In this document: one piece after another, positions 33,285-42,133 of the stretch | How the letters are laid out: every line of letters begins with the position of its first letter | Numbering within the stretch: position 1 is the first letter of the stretch | NCBI GenBank assembly: GCA_937907455.1 | Contig: CALESQ010000040.1 | Location: forward strand, 1-64,000 | Reading direction: 5' to 3' | DNA from: an uncultured Caldilineales bacterium | Lineage (GTDB): Bacteria; Chloroflexota; Anaerolineae; JAAEKA01 | Length of the DNA stretch: 64,000 bases | Made by a program: the position numbers and the translations under genes | The notes under the pieces: model-generated | Seen by the model: the letters and a program-made list of their open reading frames with translations, nothing else | What the model was told of the DNA's origin: nothing | Databases searched by the model: none

Positions 33285-33794
33285 TTACCATTCGCCTGCG
33301 TAGTCCGCTGAGTAAGGTGCGGCTTGGTATTGGGTCCAGGCAAAGCGCAACTCGGTTAGTTGGCGGAGGTGAAGCAGATCGTGCGCAACCCACGCCGCCA
33401 GCAGGTCACCGGCGCGCAGGGTGCCCCAGGGTGCAGCCACGCCCGCGTTGAGATCTGCCGACTTCAGTGAAGCCAGCCAGCGCAGCGAGGCTTGTCGCTC
33501 AGCCAGAAAGCGCGCCAGCACATCAGGCAGTGATTGTTGGTTGTAGTGCCGCTCTGTCACCCAACCTTGCGGGTCAATGCGCGGCCAGGGGGCATCGCCA
33601 TGGTGCAAAACGTGATCCAGGTGGGTGCGGAAGTCCCCGACTTCTTCATCAAGCAGGTGATGTACGACTTCCAGCAGCGACCAGTCATCTGGTGTTGGCC
33701 GCCAACGCGCCTGCTGCTCGCTGATGGCATCGGACAGGGAGCGGATGGCATCAGCCTGGTGTGTGAGTTGTGTAATGCTTGTGTGGATGTCCAT
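33285..33794 (-). CDS. DinB-family (four-helix) protein
   Basis: The 169-residue protein resembles DinB/YfiT-type metal-binding four-helix bundles. The usual His ligands are in VHHLLDEEVGDF (about residue 45) and WVAHDLLHLRQ (about residue 140). Related proteins are thiol-dependent transferases or stress proteins; no substrate is evident. Start ATG 33794 is the first one in frame. Separate from its neighbours. Confidence 0.8.
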   Translation of the reverse strand: MDIHTSITQLTHQADAIRSLSDAISEQQARWRPTPDDWSLLEVVHHLLDEEVGDFRTHLDHVLHHGDAPWPRIDPQGWVTERHYNQQSLPDVLARFLAERQASLRWLASLKSADLNAGVAAPWGTLRAGDLLAAWVAHDLLHLRQLTELRFAWTQYQAAPYSADYAGEW

Positions 33795-33887
33795 GCGTTG
33801 ATTATAGGCCAGCTTGGTCGCTGCGTCAACCGTAACAGTTAGCGGTGAAGGCTGCTGTCCCCTGGCAACGCGGGTGGTGCGGTTCAG

Positions 33888-33923
33888 AAAAGCCGGACTT
33901 TCTTGCGGAAAGCCCGGCTTTTT
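33888..33923. terminator. Hairpin terminator beside the repeat array
   Basis: AAAAGCCGG and CCGGCTTTTT, with the inner pairing CTTTC/GAAAG, form a strong stem followed by T-tract on the plus strand (A-tract on the minus strand). It lies between the DinB gene start and the repeat array. Confidence 0.8.
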
Positions 33924-33959
33924 GCTGCTGTCAATGATTCACTTCGTGGCCCGGTTGGC

Positions 33960-34797
33960 AATCTCTGCTGCGGCCGGTCTTCTGCTGCGGCCGGTCTCCC
34001 GATCGAGTCCGCAGCACGTGGCACGGTCAGGGGACCGGCCACAGCACGCTGCGGCCGGTCTCCCGACCGAGTCCGCAGTGTGTGGCACGGTCAGGAGAGG
34101 TTGCTTCTGCTGCGGACGGTCTTCTGCTGCGGCCGGTCTCCTGACCGAGTCCGCAGTGTGTGGCACGGTCTGGAGAGGCCGCTTCTGCTGCGGCCGGTCT
34201 CCCGACCGAGTCCGCAGCACGTGGCACGGTCAGGAGAGGTTGCTTCTGCTGCGGCCGGTCTCTTGACCGAGTCCGCAGCACGTGGCACGGTCAGGAGAGG
34301 TTGCTTCTGCTGCGGCCGGTCTCTTGACCGAGTCCGCAGCACGTGGCACGGTCAGGGGACCGGCCACAGCACGAGGGTCAGGAGAGGTTGCTTCTGCTGC
34401 GGCCGGTCTTCTGCTGCGGCCGGTCTCTTGACCGAGTCCGCAGCACGTGGCACGGTCAGGAGATTGGGAACCATCTCTGCTGCGGCCGGTCTCTTGACCG
34501 AGTCCGCAGCACGTGGCACGGTCAGGAGATTGGGAACCATCTCTGCTGCGGCCGGTCTCTTGACCGAGTCCGCAGCACGTGGCACGGTCAGGAGAGGTTG
34601 CTTCTGCTGCGGCCGGTCTCTTGACCGAGTCCGCAGCACGTGGCACGGTCAGGAGATTGGGAACCATCCCGGAGGGACCGGCCACAGCACGAGGGTCAGG
34701 AGAGGTTGCTTCTGCTGCGGCCGGTCTCCCGACCGAGTCCGCAGCACGTGGCACGGTCAGGAGATTGGAAACCATCCCGGAGGGACCGGCCACAGCG
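33960..34797. repeat. Array of 11 hairpin-forming repeats, about 61-66 bp unit
   Basis: The core gagtccgcag occurs 11 times (starts 34005, 34069, 34147, 34208, 34269, 34330, 34434, 34500, 34566, 34627, 34735). Basic unit 61 bp, with variants of 64 and 66 bp (tail attgggaaccatct) and a few longer ones with an extra ccggccacagcac block. Each unit can fold as CTGCGG-c-CGGTC-tctt-GACCG-agt-CCGCAG. The last unit ends immediately before the stop codon of the FG-GAP protein gene. Apparent ORFs on both strands are artefacts of the repeat length. Confidence 0.9.
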
Positions 34798-36720
34798 CTA
34801 TCTGACGATCATCGGCAGGAAGATCAGATCGCTGCCATCAGCCAGGCCACGCACCACGTTCACCCGCACCACAATGGCTGAGGGTGACACATTCGCGGCG
34901 TCGGCGATGAAGATTACCGTAGCCTTGTTCATGCCATAGGCCAACTGCGCAGGAACCAGGCCGAAGTCTACATATAGACCACCCGGCACTGCTACGCCTG
35001 TGGTGGGGTTGACGGTGAGCCAAGCCACATCCTGCGGGCCGAGCGCTTTACCGTCGGCCAGCAGCACACCATTCTGCAGCGTTACCCGTTGACCGGCAGC
35101 TTGAGCTGCCTCAACCGCATCACCGACCGCTGCAGGGGTGATTACTACGTGCCACGGCACGTTGGAGCCGCTCACGCGCACGGAGCGCATGCCGGGGTCC
35201 TGTGGCGGGCGATAGTACCAGAATACCGCGGTTGGTTGTACCGCAAACTGCGCGGCAGTGATGTTGGCCGTCACGGTGATGATCTGCGGCGAGTTGGCCG
35301 CGCCAGCTGCATCTATCCGTACCGTGCCGGTGTAGCTGCCTGAAGCGAGATTGCTGCTGTCTATCACTAACTGCGCGGTGGCAGGCGCAACACCAGAGCT
35401 GGGCGTTACCGACAGCCAGCCTGAGCCAGAGGTCACAGTGGCTGTCCAATTGAAGCTGCCAGACCCGCTGTTGGCGATGGTGATGGCCTGCGTGCTGTTT
35501 TGGCCGCCCTGCAGGCTGACTGATACGGTAAGGGGTGAAACGCTCAAGGTTGGGCCGGTAGTGCTGCCGCCGCCATCAAAATCGCCTACAGCAAAATTAC
35601 CGTTGGCCGCATACGAGCCGGCGTAGGAAGTAGAGGTTGTGGCGTTGTCAGGTGAGTTATAGATCAGGTAAGCGGTGGGCGACATAACGGCAATTTCATC
35701 TTTGCCATCGGCATCGAAGTCACCAGCCTGAATGCCGTTCCACTGCGTTTGGGCGCGCAGCTCACTGAGGGTGATGGCGCTGTCTGAACCATAGTTGAAG
35801 CTGTACAAGGCTACGCGATTATCAATGCCGGCGCGCAGCAGGTATACTTCGTCGTCGCCGCTGTTGTTCACGTCGGCCAGGGCCAGCCATGTAAAGGGCG
35901 GATTAAGCTCTTCCTGTTGCACCACATTCATGGTTGTGGCGCTATCCAGGCGCATCACCAGGTAGCTTTTCTGCCCTGGAATCCAATTGCGCTCAAAGAC
36001 CAGTTCAGCCTTGCCTGCGCTGTCATCCACCACATTACCTACTGCTACGTTGATCCACGGCAGACGCCAGTCAGAGGCATAAGCAGGCGACCAATTGTTG
36101 GCAGGATCGAAAACCACCGTTTGGTAGATCAAACCCACGTTTCTGATGCCGATCACCTGATCGCGGTTGCCTGCGGCGGTGCCCAGAATCTTGCCCGCTG
36201 CCAACTTGACCCAGGCACTGCCATGCTCCAGCCGGTGGGTGCGAGTCCAGCTACCGGCGGTGAAGTTGTATACATCCATGTAGGTGCCAGCTGTGCGGGT
36301 CTGCACCAGGGCAATTTCATCGGCGCTGTCTGCATCGAAGTTGCCGGTGACCATATTGGTCCAGGTTTGGCTGGTGTCGGCATTGAAGACTGTAGCTACG
36401 CTGGGTTCGCCGCTCGCCTGAATGGGGTCGTAAACAACGACCGTATTGCCGCGCAGGCCCAGGATTTCGTCGGTGCCGTCACCATTGAAGTCGCCGGTGA
36501 TGACGTCCGTAAAGCCGTTTTGCGGCGATTGCCAGCTCACCGCCTGATAGCCGGTGGGCACGTAGGGATCACGTACTTCCAGTTGGCCCGATGCGTTGAT
36601 GATTACCAGCTCATCGCCGGTGTTGACCTGATCTGTCTGCTCCGGCCCTGCCGCCTGAGCTACGGGAACCATCGCCAGCAGAACCATCAGAATTGCCAGT
36701 ACTCGCAGAGTTAACCGCAT
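34798..36720 (-). CDS. Secreted FG-GAP repeat protein
   Basis: The 640-residue protein has a signal peptide (LTLRVLAILMVLLAMVPVAQA) from ATG 36720. Residues about 70-400 contain FG-GAP/VCBS-type beta-propeller repeats with Ca-binding loops GDFNGDGTDEI, GNFDADSADEI, DVNNSGDDEV and GDFDADGKDEI. Residues about 420-510 resemble a BACON-type beta-sandwich (SGSGWLSVTPSSGVAPATAQL). The last 130 residues are unassigned. Likely a cell-surface or secreted adhesion protein. The ORF extends to 36795 but the signal peptide sets the start. Its stop codon abuts the repeat array. Confidence 0.8.
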   Translation of the reverse strand: MRLTLRVLAILMVLLAMVPVAQAAGPEQTDQVNTGDELVIINASGQLEVRDPYVPTGYQAVSWQSPQNGFTDVITGDFNGDGTDEILGLRGNTVVVYDPIQASGEPSVATVFNADTSQTWTNMVTGNFDADSADEIALVQTRTAGTYMDVYNFTAGSWTRTHRLEHGSAWVKLAAGKILGTAAGNRDQVIGIRNVGLIYQTVVFDPANNWSPAYASDWRLPWINVAVGNVVDDSAGKAELVFERNWIPGQKSYLVMRLDSATTMNVVQQEELNPPFTWLALADVNNSGDDEVYLLRAGIDNRVALYSFNYGSDSAITLSELRAQTQWNGIQAGDFDADGKDEIAVMSPTAYLIYNSPDNATTSTSYAGSYAANGNFAVGDFDGGGSTTGPTLSVSPLTVSVSLQGGQNSTQAITIANSGSGSFNWTATVTSGSGWLSVTPSSGVAPATAQLVIDSSNLASGSYTGTVRIDAAGAANSPQIITVTANITAAQFAVQPTAVFWYYRPPQDPGMRSVRVSGSNVPWHVVITPAAVGDAVEAAQAAGQRVTLQNGVLLADGKALGPQDVAWLTVNPTTGVAVPGGLYVDFGLVPAQLAYGMNKATVIFIADAANVSPSAIVVRVNVVRGLADGSDLIFLPMIVR

Positions 36721-36944
36721 TGTTTTGCCTCCTCGAACGTAAAAGATTGAAAGTAGATAAACCGGTTTCAGGCCGGTTGTGCGCGAACCGCGCAAAACGC
36801 CGCACCAGGATTATAGCATGGCCGTATAACTGCCAGCAATTCTGCATTCGGCTGCTTGTTTACACGCCCTAAGCAGTGTTCAGGTTCACGTCAGACGCTG
36901 TTTTTCTGCCGTTGTGCCGAATTCCTCAACTCGCCACGTTGGGC

Positions 36945-36950
36945 TATAAT
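36945..36950 (+). promoter_or_regulatory. -10 box of tgt
   Basis: TATAAT lies seven bases before the tgt ATG, implying transcription starts at or next to the start codon. A -35 match 17 bases upstream is poor. Confidence 0.6.
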
Positions 36951-36957
36951 CAGCCGC

Positions 36958-38118
36958 ATGGCAATTTATCTGGAATTGATACAGCGTGATGCCGCCAGCC
37001 AGGCGCGGCTGGGTCGGCTGCATACCCCACATGGAATAGTGCCCACGCCTTTATTTGCGCCGGTAGGCACGCAGGCTACTGTCAAGGCGCTCACCCCGCG
37101 CGATCTGCATGAGCTGGGCGCAGGGCTGGTGCTGGCTAATACCTATCATCTTTTTTTGCGCCCCGGCGCCGAGTTGGTGGCACGGCTGGGTGGCCTGCAT
37201 GCCTTCATGGGCTGGGATGGCCCCTTGCTCACCGACTCGGGTGGCTATCAGGTGTTCAGCTTGGCGCATCGCCGCAAGCTGGATGCCGACGGTGTGACTT
37301 TCCGTTCGCATATTGATGGCAGCTTGCAGCGTTTCACCCCGGAATCGGTGATGGATACCGAGCAAAAGCTGGGGGCTGATATCGCCATGTGCCTGGATGA
37401 ATGCCCCGATCCGCTGGAGCGGGCGGTCAACGAACGTGCCCTGCTGCGCACCCATGCCTGGGCCGAGCGTTGTCGTGCTGCTCACAACCGCCCCGATCAG
37501 GCTTTGTTCGGCATCGTGCAGGGGGGGATTTTCCCAGACCTGCGCAGCGAGTCGGCGCGTTTTCTGGTGAACCTTGATTTCCCCGGCTATGCGGTGGGGG
37601 GGCTGGCTGTGGGCGAAAGCAAAGCGCAGATGATCGCCACCCTGACCCACACCTGCCCGCTGCTGCCCGCTGACAAACCGCGCTACCTGATGGGGGTAGG
37701 TGCGCCGGAAGATATTCTGGAAGCCGTGGCACAGGGCATTGATATGTTCGATTGCGTGCTACCCACGCGTGTGGCGCGCAACGGCGCGTTGCTCACCCAC
37801 GCCGGTCGGCTCAACATCCGCAATGCCCAGCACAGCGACTCGACGTTGCCTATCGAGGAGGGATGTACCTGCTACACCTGCCAACACTTCAGCCGTGCTT
37901 ATCTGCGTCACTTATTCAAGGCGGGTGAGATTTTGGGCTTGCATTTGGCCACGCTGCACAACGTTCACTTTATGTTGCGGTTGATGGAGCAAATTCGCGC
38001 GGCTATCGCCGATGGCCGTTTCCTGGATTTCAAGCAGCAATTTCTCGACACTTACCGCATGAGCGATCAGGAGGCGCGCGCCCGCAACCGCGCTGCCCGT
38101 CAGGAAAGCCTGCGATGA
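36958..38118 (+). CDS. tgt: Queuine tRNA-ribosyltransferase
   Basis: Tgt exchanges G34 for a queuine precursor in tRNAs with GUN anticodons. The 386-residue protein shows the catalytic Asp in DSGGYQVFSL (near residue 90), the base-binding GGLAVGE, nucleophile-loop region MFDCVLPTRVARNG and the zinc site CTCYTC with a downstream His in HATLHN-type sequence (LHLATLHNVHF). Length is normal. Start ATG 36958 (MAIYLELIQRD); the longer reading would run back to 36856 without support. The stop overlaps the next ATG by four bases, so the following genes are coupled. Confidence 0.95.
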   Translation: MAIYLELIQRDAASQARLGRLHTPHGIVPTPLFAPVGTQATVKALTPRDLHELGAGLVLANTYHLFLRPGAELVARLGGLHAFMGWDGPLLTDSGGYQVFSLAHRRKLDADGVTFRSHIDGSLQRFTPESVMDTEQKLGADIAMCLDECPDPLERAVNERALLRTHAWAERCRAAHNRPDQALFGIVQGGIFPDLRSESARFLVNLDFPGYAVGGLAVGESKAQMIATLTHTCPLLPADKPRYLMGVGAPEDILEAVAQGIDMFDCVLPTRVARNGALLTHAGRLNIRNAQHSDSTLPIEEGCTCYTCQHFSRAYLRHLFKAGEILGLHLATLHNVHFMLRLMEQIRAAIADGRFLDFKQQFLDTYRMSDQEARARNRAARQESLR

Positions 38119-38987
38119 GCCGCTCGTTCGGTCCTCGCCGGCATCTTGCTGCCCGGGCAGCAGGAACAGGCTGGCAAAGCAACAGCCAAATCACGCGGGC
38201 CTGTCTGTTGTTGGTTTTGCTGCTTGCGGGTTGTGGCACGGTGATGCCCACGCAAGAGCCGCTGCGCTTGACGCTGGCTGCATCGGCCAGCGCCGTGCCG
38301 TTGGCTCATGATCTGGCCGATGCTCTGCACGGCACTACGCCGAATCTGGTGGTGGATGTGCTGGAGCTGGCCAATGAAATGGCCGCGCAGCACGCGGTGA
38401 CAAGCGGCCAGGCCGACGGTGCGCTGGTGGCCGGAGAGGTGGATATTCCCACAAGTCTGCTTGCTTATCACATTGCCGATGACGCTTTGGCCGTGGCGGT
38501 GCATCCGCAGCGCGATCTGGCCTCTATCTCGCAGGCGCAACTGCACGATTTGTTGGGGGGGCAACTGCGTGCCTGGTCTGATCTTAACGCGGGTGATGGG
38601 GATATTCAGGTGTACGTGCGTGAGCCGGATAGCGGCGCCCGTCGGCTCATCGTTGGGCTGCTGCTGACTCCGCGGCCGCTTACTCCTACTGCAATCGTGC
38701 TACCCGACGACGCGCGGCTGCGTGACAGTGTGGCTGCTGATCCCAATGCCATTGCCTTGCTGCCCGCGGCGTGGCTGAATGACGCAGTACGCCCGGTGCC
38801 TATTGAGGGCCGCGGGCCGGAGTGGGTACGGCAGGGATGGCCGGACTATCCCGCGCGGCTGCCGATTTCGCTGCTGGTTCCCCGTGAACCCTCTTCAACG
38901 ATGGGGCTGTTCAGCCAGTTTGTGGCGAGTGAGGCCGGCCGCCAGGCTATCAGCCAACACTATGCTGCGGTAGAGGTGCAGCCATGA
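38115..38987 (+). CDS. PstS-like substrate-binding lipoprotein
   Basis: The 290-residue product has a lipoprotein signal (LLLVLLLAGC, Cys about 40) and the sequence of a periplasmic binding-type fold: DGALVAGEVDIPTSLLAYHIADDALAVAVHP, then SISQAQLHDLLGGQLRAWSDL, a pattern of PstS/phosphate-binding-like domains. The ligand is not certain; no permease gene is nearby. It overlaps tgt and the following TIM-barrel gene by four bases each (ATGA), implying one operon. Confidence 0.7.
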   Translation: MSRSFGPRRHLAARAAGTGWQSNSQITRACLLLVLLLAGCGTVMPTQEPLRLTLAASASAVPLAHDLADALHGTTPNLVVDVLELANEMAAQHAVTSGQADGALVAGEVDIPTSLLAYHIADDALAVAVHPQRDLASISQAQLHDLLGGQLRAWSDLNAGDGDIQVYVREPDSGARRLIVGLLLTPRPLTPTAIVLPDDARLRDSVAADPNAIALLPAAWLNDAVRPVPIEGRGPEWVRQGWPDYPARLPISLLVPREPSSTMGLFSQFVASEAGRQAISQHYAAVEVQP

Positions 38988-39901
38988 CCCGCATCACCCG
39001 CGCAGCGCAACTGGCGCTTTCTACCATGTGGATGCAACACCGCTTCCAGCGCGTAGTTGAGTTTGCTGCGGCGGCACGCGCCCTCGGTTTTGGCGGCATC
39101 GAGGTAAGTCATATCGTTACTCCGGCCATGCTGGATGATGCTGATCCCGCGACGCTGGGGATTCGCTCGGTGCATTTTCCTGCCCCGTTGAGGCCCTCGC
39201 CTTTTGGCGCGGCCGCCGAGACCCTGCTCAGCTCATCTGACGATGCTGCGCGGGCCTGGGCCGTGGCGCAAGGCCGCGGCAGCATTGATCTGGCTGTGAG
39301 CGCCGGGGCCACGGCGGTGTGCCTGCATCTGGGCGAGGTGCCTGCGCCGCATCACCTGGAATGGGCGCTGATGCAGCGCTATCTTGGCGGGCAGGGTGGT
39401 TCACCCGCCTATGCCGCGGCTCTGGCTGAGGTTGAGGCGGCGCGATGGCAGGTCACGGGGCCGGCTTTCGAGGCCGCACGCCGTAGCTTGGCTGAATTGG
39501 CTGCTTACGCCGCACCGCGCGGCATTCGGCTGGGGGTGGAGTCGCGCACTAACCATTGGCAAATCCCTGCTTTTGCGGAATTGGGGATGCTGCTGGAGGA
39601 GAATGATCCGGCGGTGGTGGGGTTCTGGTATGACTGCGGCCATGTGCAACTGCTGGATAATTTGGGCTTTCATCGCCACTATGACTGGCTGACCGCTTAT
39701 GCTACGCGCATTGTGGGGGTGCATTTGCACGATGTGCGCGGTTTGCGCGACCATCTGCTGCCCGGCCTGGGTGAGCTGAATTTCCCGACGCTGCTGGCTG
39801 CTGTGCCGGATGAGGCCATGCTGACCTGTGAGCTGGATTGGTACTACAGTGCCGCAGAGCTGGCGCGCGGGTTGAGGCATTTGCTCGGGCCTGAGGGGTA
39901 A
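38984..39901 (+). CDS. Sugar phosphate isomerase/epimerase-like TIM-barrel protein
   Basis: The 305-residue protein resembles AP-endonuclease-2/xylose-isomerase-like barrels. Segments HHLEWALM, LGVESRTNHWQIPAFAELGMLLEE, VGFWYDCGHVQLLDN, GVHLHDVRGLRDHLLPGLGELNF and LTCELDW supply candidate metal ligands (Glu, His, Asp, Glu). The sugar substrate is unknown. It is translationally coupled to the preceding lipoprotein gene by an ATGA overlap. Confidence 0.78.
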   Translation: MTRITRAAQLALSTMWMQHRFQRVVEFAAAARALGFGGIEVSHIVTPAMLDDADPATLGIRSVHFPAPLRPSPFGAAAETLLSSSDDAARAWAVAQGRGSIDLAVSAGATAVCLHLGEVPAPHHLEWALMQRYLGGQGGSPAYAAALAEVEAARWQVTGPAFEAARRSLAELAAYAAPRGIRLGVESRTNHWQIPAFAELGMLLEENDPAVVGFWYDCGHVQLLDNLGFHRHYDWLTAYATRIVGVHLHDVRGLRDHLLPGLGELNFPTLLAAVPDEAMLTCELDWYYSAAELARGLRHLLGPEG

Positions 39902-39920
39902 ACTTGATGCGCGGCTCACC

Positions 39921-39972
39921 GCACGAAGCGCCTTCAGGGCCTGCTTCCGCAGCGCCTGAGGGCGCTTCGTGC
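39921..39972. terminator. Long stem-loop after the TIM-barrel gene
   Basis: Arms 39921-39938 and 39955-39972 match at 17 of 18 pairs, counting one G-T, with a 16-base loop. There is no T-tract, so it could be a Rho-dependent end, an mRNA stabiliser or a dispersed repeat. The rest of the 39902-40113 gap shows no gene. Confidence 0.65.
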
Positions 39973-40113
39973 TGCCAGCCAGACAATTGCGCATGGTCTA
40001 TACCAGCTTTTCTCGGAATCTTTACAGGGTTTGAATAGCGTCTGAACACTCTCTGAACAACTCCTTGCTATCATAGTGACCACTGGAATAAATGTACAGG
40101 AGATGTTTGCAAC

Positions 40114-40569
40114 ATGATTTCACACGCTATCGCAAGTAGAACTACACCATCCGGTAAACAGGCCGCTCGCCAGATGATTTATCAGCCGTTTTTTAAGAAC
40201 ATCGCCTCGTCGCTGCTTTCGGCGGCCGTTGATATTACCGTTTTTATGCTATTGGTTGGCATGGGGCAGCGCGTGTTTTGGGCGACTGTCCTGGCCCGCA
40301 TCATCTCCGGCGCGTTTAACTTTTCGCTGAATAAACGCTGGGTTTTTCATAAACAGGACTCGCATGATACCGGCCACGAGTTTCTGAAATATCTGGCACT
40401 GTTTACATTGCAAATGGTGTTTAGCGTTTTGTTAACCAGCGCGTTCAGCGAGTTGATGGCTTTTCGCTATGGCCTGCTTTTTAGCAAAATCCTGGCGGAC
40501 ATCATCCTGTTTACCACGAATTTCATAGTTCAGCGTTTTTGGATTTTTCCGCACAATACCCTGGAATGA
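40114..40569 (+). CDS. GtrA-family membrane protein
   Basis: The 151-residue protein has four membrane helices: SSLLSAAVDITVFMLLVG, a second after WATVLARIISGAFNFSLNKRWVFH (the conserved GtrA motif with NFxxNRxWVF), LKYLALFTLQMVFSVLLTSAF, and LLFSKILADIILFTTNFIVQRFWIF. GtrA proteins probably flip lipid-linked sugars for surface polymer decoration. It precedes a phosphodiester glycosidase and a small membrane protein; the gaps are 5 and -4 bases, so they form one operon. Confidence 0.9.
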   Translation: MISHAIASRTTPSGKQAARQMIYQPFFKNIASSLLSAAVDITVFMLLVGMGQRVFWATVLARIISGAFNFSLNKRWVFHKQDSHDTGHEFLKYLALFTLQMVFSVLLTSAFSELMAFRYGLLFSKILADIILFTTNFIVQRFWIFPHNTLE

Positions 40570-40574
40570 TTGCC

Positions 40575-41663
40575 ATGAAGAACAAACACCCTTTTGCTGT
40601 TTTCTACACCGTCATCCTGATAGCTGCCACCGTCTGGAGTCTGCTCGATACCTTTGTGGTTGCTGATAAAATAGCTGTGGTAGATGAAAGCCTGGCTAAC
40701 ACCAGTATTTACGCCCAGCTCCAGACTGAATCCGCCGCGGGCAGTGTCGTCAGTGCGCCAGCGAACGTCGCCGCTCCCACCGCTGTGAGTGAGGTTGCCG
40801 TGGTTGCAGATACCACCGTCGCGATCGCGGGGAGCAGTGCCCCCACCGCCGTAGTGAGCGAACCCACAACCGAGGCTGCTGCCAGCACTGACCTGGCACT
40901 GATCAGCAACCCAAGCGAGCAGCCGATTGTCACCGACCGTTCCTATCAGGACGCACATATTCAGATCACCATCGAGACTATCCATCAGTACAACACCGAT
41001 ATCTATATTGCCGATGTCGTGGTGAGTGATGTGGCCTATCTGAAAAGCGCGCTGGCCAACAACACCTACGGCAAGAACATCAAGCAAACCACCTCGGCCA
41101 TGGCCGCGGCGCATAGCGCGCTGCTTGCCATCAACGGCGATTACTACGGCTTCAGGAGCGCTGGATTTGTCATCAGGAACGGTGTGCTATATCGCACCAC
41201 GGCCCGCAGCGGCTCCAGCCAAGCTCTGGTGGTGGATGCGGACGGCGGTTTTACCATCATCGAAGAAAGCAGCAGCGACGCGCAGAGCCTGTACGACCAG
41301 GGGGCGCTTCAGGTGTTTTCCTTCGGCCCCGCGCTGATCCAGGACGGCGCAATCAGCGTAACCAGCAATTCCGAGGTTTCGCAGTCTATGAACAGCAATC
41401 CCAGAACGGCCATCGGCATGGTGGCTCCTCTGCACTATGTGTTTGTGGTCTCGGATGGCAGAACCGCGCAAAGTGCTGGCCTCTCCCTGCTGCAACTGGC
41501 GCAGGTGATGCAGGATTACGGTTGCACCGTGGCCTACAATCTCGACGGCGGTGGCTCATCAACCATGGTGTTCAACGGCGAGATCATCAACAATCCCACC
41601 GATGGGCGCTCCTACGGTGAGCGCAAAGTAAGCGACATTATCTATATCGGAGATCAACTGTGA
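40575..41663 (+). CDS. Phosphodiester glycosidase (NAGPA-like, DUF2233)
   Basis: The 362-residue protein has an N-terminal membrane anchor (FAVFYTVILIAATVWSLL) and a 100-residue Ala/Thr/Ser-rich spacer. From about residue 130 it carries the NAGPA-type domain: AHSALLAINGDYYGF, FVIRNGVLYRT, FGPALIQDG, NPRTAIGM and AYNLDGGGSSTM, with the Asp-Gly-Gly-Gly-Ser catalytic loop. Such enzymes remove GlcNAc or similar sugars from phosphodiesters of exopolysaccharide or cell-wall polymer. Start ATG 40575; the reading from 40539 overlaps gtrA. Confidence 0.88.
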   Translation: MKNKHPFAVFYTVILIAATVWSLLDTFVVADKIAVVDESLANTSIYAQLQTESAAGSVVSAPANVAAPTAVSEVAVVADTTVAIAGSSAPTAVVSEPTTEAAASTDLALISNPSEQPIVTDRSYQDAHIQITIETIHQYNTDIYIADVVVSDVAYLKSALANNTYGKNIKQTTSAMAAAHSALLAINGDYYGFRSAGFVIRNGVLYRTTARSGSSQALVVDADGGFTIIEESSSDAQSLYDQGALQVFSFGPALIQDGAISVTSNSEVSQSMNSNPRTAIGMVAPLHYVFVVSDGRTAQSAGLSLLQLAQVMQDYGCTVAYNLDGGGSSTMVFNGEIINNPTDGRSYGERKVSDIIYIGDQL

Positions 41664-42031
41664 ATACCCGAAGAATTGTAACGCTTTATGGAGTGGCTAC
41701 TCTCTTTTGTATCGCTTTTAACGCAGTCTATTTACGGTTCGGCCACGGCGTTTCTTCACCCTTTATGACCTATGCCTTTGTTTTCAGCCTGGTGCTGGGC
41801 ATATTGGGCTTTAGTATGTTGGGTTGGCTGCGGTTGGAAAGCCGTGTAGCCTTCAATCTGTACAACGCTGGTATCGTCACCTTGACTGTGGGCAGCTTGC
41901 TGCGCGGCGTGTTGGACATCGCCGGTGCTGATGCTCCCTATCCCACCTATTACTTTGTGGTGGGTGCGCTGCTGGTGCTTGCGGGCGGTGCATGGTATGG
42001 CTATCAGGCCTTACAAGCTGCTGGCCGGTGA
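41660..42031 (+). CDS. Small four-helix membrane protein
   Basis: I do not recognise this 123-residue protein. It starts with GTG 41660, overlapping the preceding stop by four bases, and has about four hydrophobic segments (VTLYGVATLFCIAFNAVYL, MTYAFVFSLVLGILGFSML, VTLTVGSLLRGVLDIA, YYFVVGALLVLAGGAWY). It is co-transcribed with the GtrA and phosphodiester glycosidase genes and may help the surface glycan pathway. Confidence 0.7.
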   Translation: MNTRRIVTLYGVATLFCIAFNAVYLRFGHGVSSPFMTYAFVFSLVLGILGFSMLGWLRLESRVAFNLYNAGIVTLTVGSLLRGVLDIAGADAPYPTYYFVVGALLVLAGGAWYGYQALQAAGR

Positions 42032-42133
42032 TGCAGATGCACATCTTCTGCTTTGGCTAATCATCCTGCGCAACCAGATGCAGCAAACGGTGTTTTTATC
42101 AGCATAACCTTTGTCTCACAGAAGGAGCATGGC

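Noticed and set aside
34005..34744. CRISPR array
   Set aside because: Intervals between cores are themselves repeats rather than unique spacers, unit lengths are uneven and no cas gene is in the window.
33903..34805. Long ORFs on both strands across the repeat array (up to 300 codons)
   Set aside because: They are artefacts of a 61-66-bp repeat without stop codons in several frames; translations are the same short peptide repeated.
39921..39972. Ordinary Rho-independent terminator
   Set aside because: The stem is strong but there is no T-tract on either side, so I list it as a stem-loop with uncertain role.
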